DNA from: an uncultured Flavobacteriales bacterium
GTDB taxonomy: Bacteria > Bacteroidota > Bacteroidia > Flavobacteriales_E > Vicingaceae
Assembly: GCA_905479915.1 (NCBI GenBank)
Contig: CAJQOH010000025.1
Location: forward strand, 62,001-126,000
Length of the DNA stretch: 64,000 bases
Direction of reading: 5' to 3'
Of this stretch, positions 53,420-62,653 are shown one piece after another (position 1 is the stretch's first letter; each line of letters starts with the position of its first letter). The notes below the pieces were generated by a model. The model made no database searches and was not told the origin of the DNA. It saw nothing but the letters and a program-made list of their open reading frames with translations. The translations under genes were made by a program, and so were the position numbers.

Positions 53420-53503
53420 GAAGAAAACACTTCTAACCTAGGGGGTACAAGCACTCTTTTAGCCCCAGCTATAGTTGAAAAAATTAAACAAGGCGCCCTA
53501 TAA
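53420..53503 (+). pseudogene. Remnant of a second acs gene 3' end
   Basis: The reading frame EENTSNLGGTSTLLAPAIVE followed by KIKQGAL and a stop matches the last 27 residues of the intact Acs (50996-51079) at 20 of 27 positions, in the same orientation and with the same stop. Weaker similarity continues a few codons upstream to about 53405, where the frame meets a stop. The rest of the gene is absent. It is a decayed partial duplicate 2.4 kb from the intact acs. Confidence 0.8.
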
Positions 53504-53551
53504 AATTCTTTTTGTGTAATTTAACTTTCTCAAAACCATATACTTTAAGTT

Positions 53552-54196
53552 ATGAAAAATTTTATCCTAATCTTTGCACTGGCATTCATTTACAACAGCT
53601 CTTTTTCTCAAGATATCAATACCATTACAAAACGAGATACCTCAAAACCTTTTACTATTGGTGGGTACGGTGAGCCTTTTGTAGGAATAACACAGTTAAA
53701 TAACGATTGGGGTATAACGGCAGGAATTAAAGGGGGAATGGTTTTTAATCGCTCTTTTGGATTTGGTCCAGTTGCGAAAATTAATGTTGGGCTATGGGAG
53801 TTCCAAGGAAACAATCTAAACTTTAACGATTCAGCAAACCTAGAGCTTTACATGGCTTCTGCCGGAATTTTTATTGAATATATCTTTAAAATGGAAAATA
53901 AAATTCATTTCTCTATTCCCGTAAACATTATGGTGGGAGGAGTTTCTATACAAGAAGATGTAGGTTTTCAAGACCCTACTTTTTATGATGATAAGATCGA
54001 AAAAAATGATGTTGAGTCTGGAGGAGTTTTTATTGTTGAACCAGAATTAAATGTCGATTTTAATATCGCCAAATTCTTTATTCCGTCATTAAAAATTGGT
54101 TATCGTGCTGTTTTTGGAAGTCAGCTGGTTAATGTTACAAATCAAAACCTGTCTGGAGCTTACTTAGCGGCTGGTCTAAGGTTTGGAAAGTTTTAA
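53552..54196 (+). CDS. Outer membrane beta-barrel-like protein, hypothetical
   Basis: 214 residues with signal peptide MKNFILIFALAFIYNSSFSQ. The mature part is a run of amphipathic strands (GGYGEPFVGITQLNNDWGIT, GGMVFNRSFGFGPVAKINVG, GIFIEYIFKMENKIHFSIPV) ending in YLAAGLRFGKF with a terminal aromatic, as expected of a small outer-membrane barrel. No specific family is assigned; the partner genes on each side are unrelated. Confidence 0.75.
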   Translation: MKNFILIFALAFIYNSSFSQDINTITKRDTSKPFTIGGYGEPFVGITQLNNDWGITAGIKGGMVFNRSFGFGPVAKINVGLWEFQGNNLNFNDSANLELYMASAGIFIEYIFKMENKIHFSIPVNIMVGGVSIQEDVGFQDPTFYDDKIEKNDVESGGVFIVEPELNVDFNIAKFFIPSLKIGYRAVFGSQLVNVTNQNLSGAYLAAGLRFGKF

Positions 54197-54208
54197 TCTC
54201 ATTATTTC

Positions 54209-55312
54209 TTAAACCAAACTATAAACTTTACCTGGTAAAGTTTTAACCACACCACTAAACTCCATATCGAGCAATTCAGTAGTAACTTTACTCATGGGTA
54301 ATTTTGCTTGTAATGATAGTTCATCTACGCCAATTTTTCCTTGCTTCGAGATAATACTAGCAATGGTTTTTTGTTCTTGGGTTAGCTCAACAAACAGTTG
54401 CTGTTGAGTTACTTTAGCTTTCTTTTTTGTTTCCCAGCCCATAATGTATTCAATATCTTTTGCTGATTGAATTAAAGCTGCCTTATTCGTTTTAATTAAA
54501 TTATTACATCCTTCAGATTGACTATCTCCTAACCTTCCTGGTAGCGCAAAAACATCTCTATTGTAATCGTTAGCGATATGCGCAGTAATTAAAGACCCTC
54601 CTTTTTTGCTTGATTCTATTACGATAGTTAAATCAGACATTCCCGCTACTATTCTATTTCTTTTTGGAAAATTTTCTCGGTCAGGGTTTGTTCTACTCTT
54701 ATAATCAGATAGCAACGCTCCTTTTTCTACCATTTGATTCGCAACACTTTTATGTTGAGCAGGGTAAAGTCGATCTAATCCATGTGCCAAAACCCCAACC
54801 GTTGGCAGGTTGTTTTTAATTGCAGCTTTATGTGAACAAATGTCTATTCCATAAGCTAAACCACTTACAATTAATGGTTGATGAGGAACAAGGTCTTCTA
54901 CAACTTTATTGCAGAAATCTTTTCCGTACGCTGTTGCTTTTCGCGTTCCAACAATACTAATAACTTTACCGACATTATAATCAACATTTCCCTTAGAGTA
55001 TAACAATATCGGACCGTCCTCACAATGTTTTAAGCGTTGAGGATAGTTGTCATTCAGATAAAATAAAGGAACAATATTGTTTTGTTGAATAAAGTCTAAT
55101 TCTTGTTCTGCAATACCTAAGGCTTCAGATTTGTGAGTCAATATCTTTTGTGCATTAACAGCACCTATACCCGGTATTTTTTCTAAAACACTCTTCTTTT
55201 CATTAAAGACTTGCTCAGAGCTTCCACAATAAGCGATTAACTTTTTTGCTGTAATATCTCCAACATTGGGGATAGCTGTCATTGCAATATGATAAAGTAA
55301 TTGTTCGTTCAT
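54209..55312 (-). CDS. dprA: DNA-processing protein DprA
   Basis: 367 residues. A short N-terminal SAM-like domain with helix-hairpin-helix motif (LEKIPGIGAVNAQKIL) is followed by the Rossmann-like DprA core: ISIVGTRKATAYGKDF, VSGLAYGIDICSHKAA, PTVGVLAHGLDRLYP, GGSLITAHIAND and ALPGRLGDSQSEGCNNLI, and a C-terminal winged domain. DprA loads RecA onto incoming single-stranded DNA in natural transformation. It is alone here, convergent with the small porin-like gene. Confidence 0.95.
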   Translation of the reverse strand: MNEQLLYHIAMTAIPNVGDITAKKLIAYCGSSEQVFNEKKSVLEKIPGIGAVNAQKILTHKSEALGIAEQELDFIQQNNIVPLFYLNDNYPQRLKHCEDGPILLYSKGNVDYNVGKVISIVGTRKATAYGKDFCNKVVEDLVPHQPLIVSGLAYGIDICSHKAAIKNNLPTVGVLAHGLDRLYPAQHKSVANQMVEKGALLSDYKSRTNPDRENFPKRNRIVAGMSDLTIVIESSKKGGSLITAHIANDYNRDVFALPGRLGDSQSEGCNNLIKTNKAALIQSAKDIEYIMGWETKKKAKVTQQQLFVELTQEQKTIASIISKQGKIGVDELSLQAKLPMSKVTTELLDMEFSGVVKTLPGKVYSLV

Positions 55313-55359
55313 ACACGAGTAAAATTAACTATTTTTATGCTTGAAATATTTGTAAAAAA

Positions 55360-56091
55360 ATGAAGATTCTCGGAATTATTCCTTCTCGATATGCATCATC
55401 TCGGTTTCCGGGAAAACCATTAATTGATATTGATGGAAAGTCTATGATTCAGCGTGTATATGAACAAGCAAAAAAAGCAAATTCATTAACTGATGTTATT
55501 GTGGCCACAGATGATGATAAAATATTTAAGCATGTTCAATCTTTTGGAGGAAATGTTGTAATGACCTCAACATCACACGAAAGTGGAACAGATAGATGTG
55601 CTGAAGTGCTAGAAAAATCTGAAGGCTTTGATGTTGTTTTAAATATTCAAGGTGATGAACCTTTTATAAATCCAGAACAGATTAACCAATTGTCTGCCTG
55701 TTTCAACGATGAAAAAACGGATATAGCAACACTTATTAAAGAAATAAAAACTGAAGAAGAGCTCTTTAACCCCAACCGTCCAAAAGTTGATTTTGATAAA
55801 AATAATTTCGCAAAAATGTTTAGCAGAAATGTTATTCCAGAACTTCCAAACATTAAAAAAGAGGATTGGATCAAAGAGCATACATTCTACAAACACATTG
55901 GTATATATGGTTATCGCTCTGATGTTTTGTCTAAAATTAGTAAGCTCCCACAATCTCCTTTAGAAATTAAAGAACGTTTAGAACAGTTGCGCTGGTTAGA
56001 AAACGATTTTGCGATAAAAATTGCAACTACTGAGTATGAGGCTGTTGCTATAGACACTCCTCAAGATTTAGAAAAAATCACTTTTAAATAA
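55360..56091 (+). CDS. kdsB: 3-deoxy-manno-octulosonate cytidylyltransferase
   Basis: 243 residues. Matches the CMP-Kdo synthetase pattern from the first residues: IIPSRYASSRFPGKPLIDI, then IVATDDDKIF, NIQGDEPFI and KHIGIYGYRSDVL. It activates Kdo with CTP for the LPS inner core. The length is the usual one. It is followed 50 bases later by the HU/SPOR gene, and a small ATAAG/CTTAT hairpin in between may attenuate transcription. Confidence 0.95.
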   Translation: MKILGIIPSRYASSRFPGKPLIDIDGKSMIQRVYEQAKKANSLTDVIVATDDDKIFKHVQSFGGNVVMTSTSHESGTDRCAEVLEKSEGFDVVLNIQGDEPFINPEQINQLSACFNDEKTDIATLIKEIKTEEELFNPNRPKVDFDKNNFAKMFSRNVIPELPNIKKEDWIKEHTFYKHIGIYGYRSDVLSKISKLPQSPLEIKERLEQLRWLENDFAIKIATTEYEAVAIDTPQDLEKITFK

Positions 56092-56141
56092 GCGTACTTA
56101 TCAGTATTTTTATACATTCGCAGGCCCTAAATTAATTTTAG

Positions 56142-57191
56142 TTGAAATTAGAAACTTACATATCTGAATTACTTTATCAATACGATTGTGTTGTAGTTCC
56201 TGGTTTAGGAGGGTTTGTTGCAAATTATAAATCAGCAACAATTCAGTCTGTTCAAAATACATTTGCTCCGCCTTCAAAAAGCATTTCTTTTAACAAGAAC
56301 TTAAATGCCAATGATGGTTTATTGGCAAATTTAATTGCTCAAAAAGAAGGCTTTAGTTTTGATGTTGCCATCAAAAAAATTGAAGAAGCTGTTGCAAATA
56401 TAAACCGTGAACTAAAATTAAAAAGTCGCGTTTTATTGAATGATGTTGGTACTCTTTTTTTAGACACAGAAAACAGAATACAATTTGAACCACAAAACTC
56501 TATTAATTACCTTTTGGGTTCTTATGGGCTAGCTGTTTTCCAAAAACAACCAATACAAAGAGCTACAATGGAAGAAAAAATAACCAAAGAGCTTATTGAT
56601 AGAACGGCTCCTTTAGTTGTTGTAAAAGAGAGTAATGCAAAGAAATGGGCATATGCAGCGGCAGTTACTGTTTTAGCTTTTGGTGCTGGATGGATGACCA
56701 ATAATGCAGACTTATCTGCAGACTTAAACTATGCCAACTTAAATCCTTTTACCCCAGATTCAAAAAGTGTTTATACTCCTTCTAAATCTAACTTTATTGT
56801 TGATGATGAAGCAAAAGAAAAAACGATTAAAGAGTTGGTTGCCGAAGCAGATGAAAGCACTTATTTTTTAAATGTAACCTTTGGCAACACCATAGACCCT
56901 GTTGCTGTTCAAATAAAAGAAAAACCTATTGCTGAGGCCGTTTCAACCTATGTTGCTACAGCTAAACAAGAGCTTCGCTACCACATTATTGCTGGGTGTT
57001 TTTCTGAAAAAAGAAACGCAAAAAAGATGGTTAGAAAACTTAAGAAGAAAGGCTTCAGTTCTTTTATCGTTGGAAAAAGAAAAGGTTTGTGGGCTGTTAG
57101 TTACAACAGTTTTGTTACAAGGAAAGAGGCTGTAAATGCACTTGAGTTTGCTCAAGACCACAACAGTAAAGCTTGGATATTAAACCAATAA
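56142..57191 (+). CDS. HU-CCDC81-like and SPOR domain membrane protein
   Basis: 349 residues from a TTG at 56142; no nearer in-frame ATG keeps the conserved MKLETYISELLYQYDCVVVPGLG start. Two CCDC81-like HU domains (about 1-75 and 75-145) precede one TM helix (WAYAAAVTVLAFGAGWM, about 168-185), a linker, and a C-terminal SPOR domain (about 278-349: RYHIIAGCFSEKRNAKKMVRKL). SPOR binds denuded septal peptidoglycan, so this is a candidate cell-division or envelope protein specific to Bacteroidota. Its stop abuts the convergent dehydrogenase stop. Confidence 0.9.
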   Translation: MKLETYISELLYQYDCVVVPGLGGFVANYKSATIQSVQNTFAPPSKSISFNKNLNANDGLLANLIAQKEGFSFDVAIKKIEEAVANINRELKLKSRVLLNDVGTLFLDTENRIQFEPQNSINYLLGSYGLAVFQKQPIQRATMEEKITKELIDRTAPLVVVKESNAKKWAYAAAVTVLAFGAGWMTNNADLSADLNYANLNPFTPDSKSVYTPSKSNFIVDDEAKEKTIKELVAEADESTYFLNVTFGNTIDPVAVQIKEKPIAEAVSTYVATAKQELRYHIIAGCFSEKRNAKKMVRKLKKKGFSSFIVGKRKGLWAVSYNSFVTRKEAVNALEFAQDHNSKAWILNQ

Positions 57192-58145
57192 TCAACTAAA
57201 CTTCTTCTCAATTTTATCGGCTAAAAAGCTAGAAAGCTTTACGTAAGATTCTTGCGTCCAACCGGCAACATGTGGACTTAAAATCACTTGGTCTGATTGC
57301 GTCAAATATTTAAAATCTTCTGGCAATTCTTCTGAATTAATTGTTTCGAAAGATTTCGTTTCATATTCCAACACATCTAAACACGCTCCTAGAACTAACT
57401 CATTTTTTAATCCTGAAACCAAATCAGCAATACAAACATTATTGCCTCTTGCTGTGTTGATAAGATAAATTGGCTTTTTAAACTTTGTCAAAAACCCTGC
57501 ATTCACATAATGGTGTGTTTCTTCTGAGAGGGGTAAATGAATGCTTATAACATCTGTTTCTTCAAATATCGTTTCTAAACTTACCTCTTCTACAATGCCT
57601 GAACCAAACCCTGATTTATATTTATCATGCGCTATAACACGACAGCCAAAACCGCTTAGTTTTTCTGCAAGCGCATTCCCCATATTTCCATAACCAATTA
57701 TTCCAACGGTTTTTTTAGAAAGCTCTAACCCTCTATTTCCTTCTCTATCCCAAACACCTCTTCTAACTTCACTATCTCCTTTTTTGAGTTGGTTAAACAA
57801 CATCAACAACATGCCTATTGCCTGTTCTCCAACAGCGTCCATATTCCCTTCAGGAGAATTAAAAACAGTTATTCCTTTTTCTTCAGCATAAGCAACATCT
57901 ATGTTTTCTAGTCCTGCGCCAGAGCGAGCAATAAACTTTAATGAAGCTGCTTTATTTAAAAATGAATGATCGATAGGAAAGCGGCCTCTAATTACCAAAC
58001 CAAAATATTGATCAATTCTAGACTCAACCTCTTGTTTGTTCGCTTTTAAATCATGTTCACAGTGATAGCCTAACTCCACAAGCCTTTCTTCTAAAGCAGG
58101 ATGAACGGTATCTACAAAAAGTATTTTCTTTGAATTATCCGGCAT
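57192..58145 (-). CDS. D-2-hydroxyacid dehydrogenase (SerA-like)
   Basis: 317 residues. NAD-binding motif GIIGYGNMGNALAEKLSG; catalytic Arg in LINTARGNNV, Glu in the following SGLKNELVLGACLDVLEYE segment, and His in SPHVAGWTQESYVK. This is the phosphoglycerate dehydrogenase superfamily without an ACT domain, so serine synthesis is possible, but glyoxylate or 2-hydroxyacid use is equally open. It overlaps mgtE by 11 bases and is the second gene of that pair. Confidence 0.85.
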   Translation of the reverse strand: MPDNSKKILFVDTVHPALEERLVELGYHCEHDLKANKQEVESRIDQYFGLVIRGRFPIDHSFLNKAASLKFIARSGAGLENIDVAYAEEKGITVFNSPEGNMDAVGEQAIGMLLMLFNQLKKGDSEVRRGVWDREGNRGLELSKKTVGIIGYGNMGNALAEKLSGFGCRVIAHDKYKSGFGSGIVEEVSLETIFEETDVISIHLPLSEETHHYVNAGFLTKFKKPIYLINTARGNNVCIADLVSGLKNELVLGACLDVLEYETKSFETINSEELPEDFKYLTQSDQVILSPHVAGWTQESYVKLSSFLADKIEKKFS

Positions 58146-59502
58146 ACATTAAATATCCGATATACAAATAAAGAAACAACCCAAAAACATCATTTACTGT
58201 GGTTATAAAAGGCCCTGTTGCTAAGGCAGGATCTATTTTATATTTATCCAACATTAAAGGAACCAAAGTTCCAAATATCGCAGCAAAAACAATTACTGCT
58301 AGTAATGAAATACTTACAATAAGTCCCAAAGTTAAATTATCACTAAAAAAGAAATTGTACGTAAAAATTAATGCTCCCAAAACAACTCCATTAATCAATC
58401 CAACCAACAACTCTTTAAATAACCTTTTCCATAAACTGTCTAAACCCAAGGTGTTATTTGCCAACCCTTGAACAACTATTGCAGAAGATTGAACCCCAAC
58501 ATTACCAGCCATTGCAGCAATTAACGGAATAAAAAACGCCATTTCTGGATGAATTTTTATTTGACCTTCGTAGGCCTCAATAACTTGAGCACCAAGAATC
58601 CCTCCGAACAACCCTATTAATAACCATGGAAGTCTCGCCCGTGTTAAAACCCATGCGCTATCAGACGATTCTACATTTTCAGAAATACCCGATGCCATTT
58701 GATAATCCTTATCCGCCTCCTCCTTTATTACATCTACAACATCATCAATGGTAATTCTTCCTAACAACCTGCCTATTTCATCTATAACAGGAATTACTAC
58801 CAAATCATACTTGTCCATAACTTGGGCAACATCTTCACGTTCAGCATCCACTTTAACCAAAATTACCTCATCGTTATAGAGGTCCTTTATTTTTGTTTTA
58901 TCAGGGGCAAGCAATAATTTTTTCAATGAAATTCTACCTTGCAAAACATCATTCTCATCCACCACATAAACGGTGTACATTTTTTCCACCTCTTCTGCTT
59001 GTGATCGGATTTCTTTGATACAAGTCGCAACATCCCAATCAACCTTCACCTTCACCAATTCCTTGGCCATTAAACCCCCAGCAGTGTCCTCATCATAGTT
59101 TAAAAGATCTATAATATCTCCTGCCTGCTCAATGTCTTCAAGGTGAGATATAACCTCGTCTTGTTTTTCTTCAGAAAGCTCACCAATTACATCGGCAGCA
59201 TCATCTGAATCAAGGTTGTCAATAATTTTTTCAGCAATCTCTTCTGGAGAAATCTCTTTTAAGAATTTCTCTCTCGTATCCTCATCCAACTCAACCAACG
59301 CATCAGCTGCCAACTCTTCTGGCAAAACAGCATAAAAAGCCTTTGCTTCTTTTGTTGATTGTTCATCTAAAATTTCAGCAATATCAACCGCATGAAGCCC
59401 ATCAATAAGCTCCAGAACTTTAGCTTCAGAACTGCTTTCAACTGCGTTCTTCAGCTCCTCTAAATAGTCTTTGGTTAATTCAAATTGCATTTTGTCTTGC
59501 AT
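58135..59502 (-). CDS. mgtE: Magnesium transporter MgtE
   Basis: 455 residues from an ATG at 59502 (an ATG at 59490 is also possible). The order is MgtE N-domain (about 15-130), tandem CBS domains (about 135-265, GGLMAKELVKVK and RLLGRITIDDVVDVI) that sense cytoplasmic magnesium, and a five-helix channel domain (about 285-455) with PLIAAMAGNVGVQSSAIVVQG and PALATGPFITTVNDVFGL. The length and order match the well-studied homodimeric Mg channel. The upstream 109 bases to 59611 hold nothing recognised. Confidence 0.95.
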   Translation of the reverse strand: MQDKMQFELTKDYLEELKNAVESSSEAKVLELIDGLHAVDIAEILDEQSTKEAKAFYAVLPEELAADALVELDEDTREKFLKEISPEEIAEKIIDNLDSDDAADVIGELSEEKQDEVISHLEDIEQAGDIIDLLNYDEDTAGGLMAKELVKVKVDWDVATCIKEIRSQAEEVEKMYTVYVVDENDVLQGRISLKKLLLAPDKTKIKDLYNDEVILVKVDAEREDVAQVMDKYDLVVIPVIDEIGRLLGRITIDDVVDVIKEEADKDYQMASGISENVESSDSAWVLTRARLPWLLIGLFGGILGAQVIEAYEGQIKIHPEMAFFIPLIAAMAGNVGVQSSAIVVQGLANNTLGLDSLWKRLFKELLVGLINGVVLGALIFTYNFFFSDNLTLGLIVSISLLAVIVFAAIFGTLVPLMLDKYKIDPALATGPFITTVNDVFGLFLYLYIGYLMYAG

Positions 59503-59611
59503 TTTTTGCGATGCAAAGGTATAAAATTAAAGTAAGGCGATAAAAAGCGCAAAACAATTGCAATACCCAAAGTCTGTTCTCGTTTAAATTTAAACAACAA
59601 TCCAAAAAACA

Positions 59612-60103
59612 ATGGAAAAACAAAATGGCAACCAACTCCTTTTTAGAATCAGAGTATTAATCACGGTCTTCATCGTATTTCTAGTGCTAAGCGGGCTAAC
59701 AGCATTCCCTATTGAAACACAACTTTCCTTTTTTGTAAAGCACATTTCACTTCTCCCTGAGTTGTTAAGGCCGTGGATAAAAGAAGTCAGCTTAGCAGTT
59801 TCTAACACCAACGAAAGCTATCCGTTTTTAAGTTACGGAACAGATTGGTTAGCTTTTGCTCATTTAGTTATCGCTGTTGCCTTTATTGGTCCATTAAAAG
59901 ACCCTGTTAGGAATGTTTGGGTTATACAGTTCGGAATAATCGCATGTATAATGGTTTTGCCCTTAGCACTAATTGCCGGAACAATTCGTGAAATTCCAAC
60001 GTTTTGGATTCTTATTGATTGCTCATTTGGGGTCTTTGGAATATTTCCTCTTTATCTGTGTTATAAAGGAATTAAAAAACTTGAGCGATTAAGTGTTTTT
60101 TAA
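59612..60103 (+). CDS. Hypothetical four-helix membrane protein
   Basis: 163 residues with about four TM segments (about 14-34, 75-95, 105-128, 132-150). Conserved-looking motifs are GLTAFPIETQLSF, SYGTDWLAFAHLVIAVAFIGPLKDPVRNVWVIQFG and IPTFWILIDCSFGVFG. I do not recognise the family. It overlaps the convergent rsmA gene by four bases. Confidence 0.75.
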   Translation: MEKQNGNQLLFRIRVLITVFIVFLVLSGLTAFPIETQLSFFVKHISLLPELLRPWIKEVSLAVSNTNESYPFLSYGTDWLAFAHLVIAVAFIGPLKDPVRNVWVIQFGIIACIMVLPLALIAGTIREIPTFWILIDCSFGVFGIFPLYLCYKGIKKLERLSVF

Positions 60104-60876
60104 TTATTGTCAATAAGGTTCGTCAACTCCACAAACTCTTGAACACTCAATTGTTCTGGTCGTTTCGTTAATATTTCTTGATCTTTATTCGATTCATTTA
60201 ATAGTGGCTTTAATGACTTTCTCAACATTTTTCTTCGCTGATTAAACGCCATTTTAACAATTGCTTTAAATCGTTTTTCATCACAATCAAGCGTTGCTTT
60301 ATCATTTCTAACAAAACGAATAACAGCAGATTCTACTTTTGGTGGCGGATCAAAAACATCTCTACCAACAGTAAAAAGATATTCTACATCATAAAATGCC
60401 TGTAATAAAACACTCGTTATTCCATAAGTTTTAGACCCTGGGTTTGCGGCAAAACGCTCTGCGACTTCTTTTTGAAACATTCCAACACATTCAGGTATTT
60501 GGTCTTTATGGTCCAATACTTTGAATAAAATTTGCGTAGAAATGTTGTACGGAAAGTTTCCTATTACGGCAAACTTCTCTCTCTTTACGATGTCATCTAA
60601 ATCCATTTTTAAGAAATCACCATAAATAATGTTTCCTTTAAGTTCTGGATATTTTTCTGCCAAATAACCGATTGATTCTCTATCAATATCTATTGGAAAA
60701 GTTTCGTACGCTTTATGTGTTATCAAGAACTGTGTTAGTACACCCATTCCGGGACCCACCTCAACCACTTTTTTATAATCTGCTGTTTGAGAAAGAGCTT
60801 CAACAATATTTTTTGCGATACTTAAGTCCGTTAAAAAATGCTGTCCGAGGTGTTTTTTTGCTTTTACTTTTTGCAA
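60100..60876 (-). CDS. rsmA: 16S rRNA (adenine1518/1519-N6)-dimethyltransferase
   Basis: 258 residues from a TTG at 60876, chosen because the conserved KVKAKKHLGQHFLTD start follows. SAM-binding motifs: VVEVGPGMGVLTQFL (I) and the catalytic NFPYNIST (IV). Dimethylates two adjacent adenosines of the 16S helix 45. It is a housekeeping gene with no other family member expected to compensate. It lies between a convergent membrane protein gene and a divergent VWA-like gene. Confidence 0.95.
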   Translation of the reverse strand: MQKVKAKKHLGQHFLTDLSIAKNIVEALSQTADYKKVVEVGPGMGVLTQFLITHKAYETFPIDIDRESIGYLAEKYPELKGNIIYGDFLKMDLDDIVKREKFAVIGNFPYNISTQILFKVLDHKDQIPECVGMFQKEVAERFAANPGSKTYGITSVLLQAFYDVEYLFTVGRDVFDPPPKVESAVIRFVRNDKATLDCDEKRFKAIVKMAFNQRRKMLRKSLKPLLNESNKDQEILTKRPEQLSVQEFVELTNLIDNN

Positions 60877-60931
60877 TATATAAGGTTCTTTAAAGTTCTA
60901 GTATATTGCAAAGCTAAACATAACACCGTTA

Positions 60932-62221
60932 ATGCGCTTACTTTATTTTATTCTTACTGTTTTCTTTACACAAGTGTTGTGTGCTCAAAACTTCAACCCA
61001 CTTGTAAACGCTACACCTGTTTCTATTTCTGAAGTAGATGTTTCAGTGCTAAAAGAAAATCAACTTTACATTTCTATGCCTTTTGCAAAGAAATTAGTGC
61101 TCAACCCTGAACAAAAAAAACAACTAAAAGAAAGGGTAGTTATTAAGTTAGAATTGGTTTACACAAAATATAGAACAGCAGAATCGTTCAACCAAAAAAC
61201 GCTTAACAGAAACAGAATAAAAGAGCTCAACAAACTGGTTCCTCACTTATTTGAAAATAGGTTTTGGGAGTTTGAATTGATTAGCCAAACAAATGGAAAC
61301 TCCCGAAAAGAATGCAATAACATGTTCCATGGTTTCATTGTTACTTTTCGCCCTAACTCCTCAAAAGAAATGCTCAACTCTGAGGCAAATTACCTTTCTG
61401 GTTTAGTAACAACAATGCTTAAAAATGATAGTATCGAAAACGATACCACCCCAAAAAATTTCAACATTAAAACACATTATGATCAACAAATAGGATATGT
61501 TCATGATACAGTTTGGTATATCGACACCATAAAGCCTCCTTCCCCTCCAGACTTTTTCTACCTACAATCCTTATATAAAGACACCTCTGTGTTGAGCGCG
61601 TTTAATAGAAACAAAAACTGGAACAATTTTATCGTAGCAACAGATGTTACCGGAAGCATGTCGCCATACAGTGCTCAAGTTTTTGTTTGGTTAAAAAAAC
61701 AAGCGGAGAATAAAGCCGCAAAGTTTTTTATTTTTTTTAATGATGGTGATGAAAAACCGTCTAACAAAAAAAAGCCCTTAGAAACTAAAGGAGTTTATTC
61801 AACAAAAAACAAAACTCTACAAACGGTAATTAACACAGCAACAAAGTGCATGCGCAATGGCTCTGGGGGTGGCGAAGGTTTAGAAAATGATATTGAAGCA
61901 ATAATTGATGGAATAAAACAATATCCCGCAGCTAAAGAGGTGGTCTTGGTTGCAGACAATATGGAAGGAATGAGAGATTACAAATACATCGAAAAAGTGA
62001 ACAGGCCTGTTAGGGTAATTGTTTGTGGAGGGAAGCACCGAATTAATGTTCAATATTTAGATTTGGCCAGGCAAACCAAAGGGAGTGTTCACACTCCGTT
62101 GTCAGATGTTCTTAACCTTCAAACAATTAAAGAAAATGAACATTTTTTTATTGACGAGAAAGAATATACTTTCCACAAAGGCAGGTTCCATTCGCTGTAC
62201 TCTTGTCCAAAAGACCATTAA
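60932..62221 (+). CDS. Secreted protein with VWA-like domain
   Basis: 429 residues with signal peptide MRLLYFILTVFFTQVLCAQ. The N-terminal half (about 20-215) has no recognised domain. The C-terminal half (about 225-415) reads as a von Willebrand factor A-like fold: FIVATDVTGSMSPYSAQVFVW carries the MIDAS D-x-T-x-S form, FFIFFNDGDEKP follows, and EVVLVADNMEGMRDY and RVIVCGG lie downstream. The expected ligand residues Asp and Ser/Thr are seen in the first motif. Probably periplasmic or surface-located; the role is unknown. Confidence 0.78.
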   Translation: MRLLYFILTVFFTQVLCAQNFNPLVNATPVSISEVDVSVLKENQLYISMPFAKKLVLNPEQKKQLKERVVIKLELVYTKYRTAESFNQKTLNRNRIKELNKLVPHLFENRFWEFELISQTNGNSRKECNNMFHGFIVTFRPNSSKEMLNSEANYLSGLVTTMLKNDSIENDTTPKNFNIKTHYDQQIGYVHDTVWYIDTIKPPSPPDFFYLQSLYKDTSVLSAFNRNKNWNNFIVATDVTGSMSPYSAQVFVWLKKQAENKAAKFFIFFNDGDEKPSNKKKPLETKGVYSTKNKTLQTVINTATKCMRNGSGGGEGLENDIEAIIDGIKQYPAAKEVVLVADNMEGMRDYKYIEKVNRPVRVIVCGGKHRINVQYLDLARQTKGSVHTPLSDVLNLQTIKENEHFFIDEKEYTFHKGRFHSLYSCPKDH

Positions 62222-62239
62222 ATCAATAGGGAAACAGAC

Positions 62240-62653
62240 TTATTTCAAAGGGGTTATTTCGTAAATTGTAATGTGTCCTTTAAGGTCTTTAGCAACCACA
62301 CCTCCAATCAAAAGATCCTTTCCCTTTGCGTCTAATATTTCTCCTCTAACCTTAAGTTCTTTACCCATTTGGGCTTCCATTTCTTCCCTACTTAATCCTT
62401 CTTTAGAAATTGTTATTCGGTAGTAGTCTTGTTCTGACTTAAAAAACAAGTTGGGCGAGCTATTTCCTGCAATCCCCTCAGGTGTTGAAATAGACTCTCC
62501 AAAATCAGGAGTATACAATGTTATTTCTCCAAATAGCTTTCTTCCCTTTTTTACTTTCTTAACCTCTTTTTGTATTGGGCCGCTGGTTGACTCCTTGGTT
62601 GTTGTGCATGAAAAAAGAAGCAAAACGAATAGTACTGTTATATATTTATGCAT
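62240..62653 (-). CDS. Hypothetical lipoprotein
   Basis: 137 residues from the ATG at 62653, which starts a type II signal peptide (MHKYITVLFVLLLFSC, Cys 16, then TTTKES). An in-frame longer start at 62701 would lie inside the DUF2064 gene. The mature part is Lys-rich then beta-rich, with LFGEITLYTPDFGESISTPE and EQDYYRITISKEGLS; a final GKDLLIGGVVAKDL resembles an OB-fold-like strand set. No family is recognised. It overlaps the previous gene by eight bases. Confidence 0.75.
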   Translation of the reverse strand: MHKYITVLFVLLLFSCTTTKESTSGPIQKEVKKVKKGRKLFGEITLYTPDFGESISTPEGIAGNSSPNLFFKSEQDYYRITISKEGLSREEMEAQMGKELKVRGEILDAKGKDLLIGGVVAKDLKGHITIYEITPLK

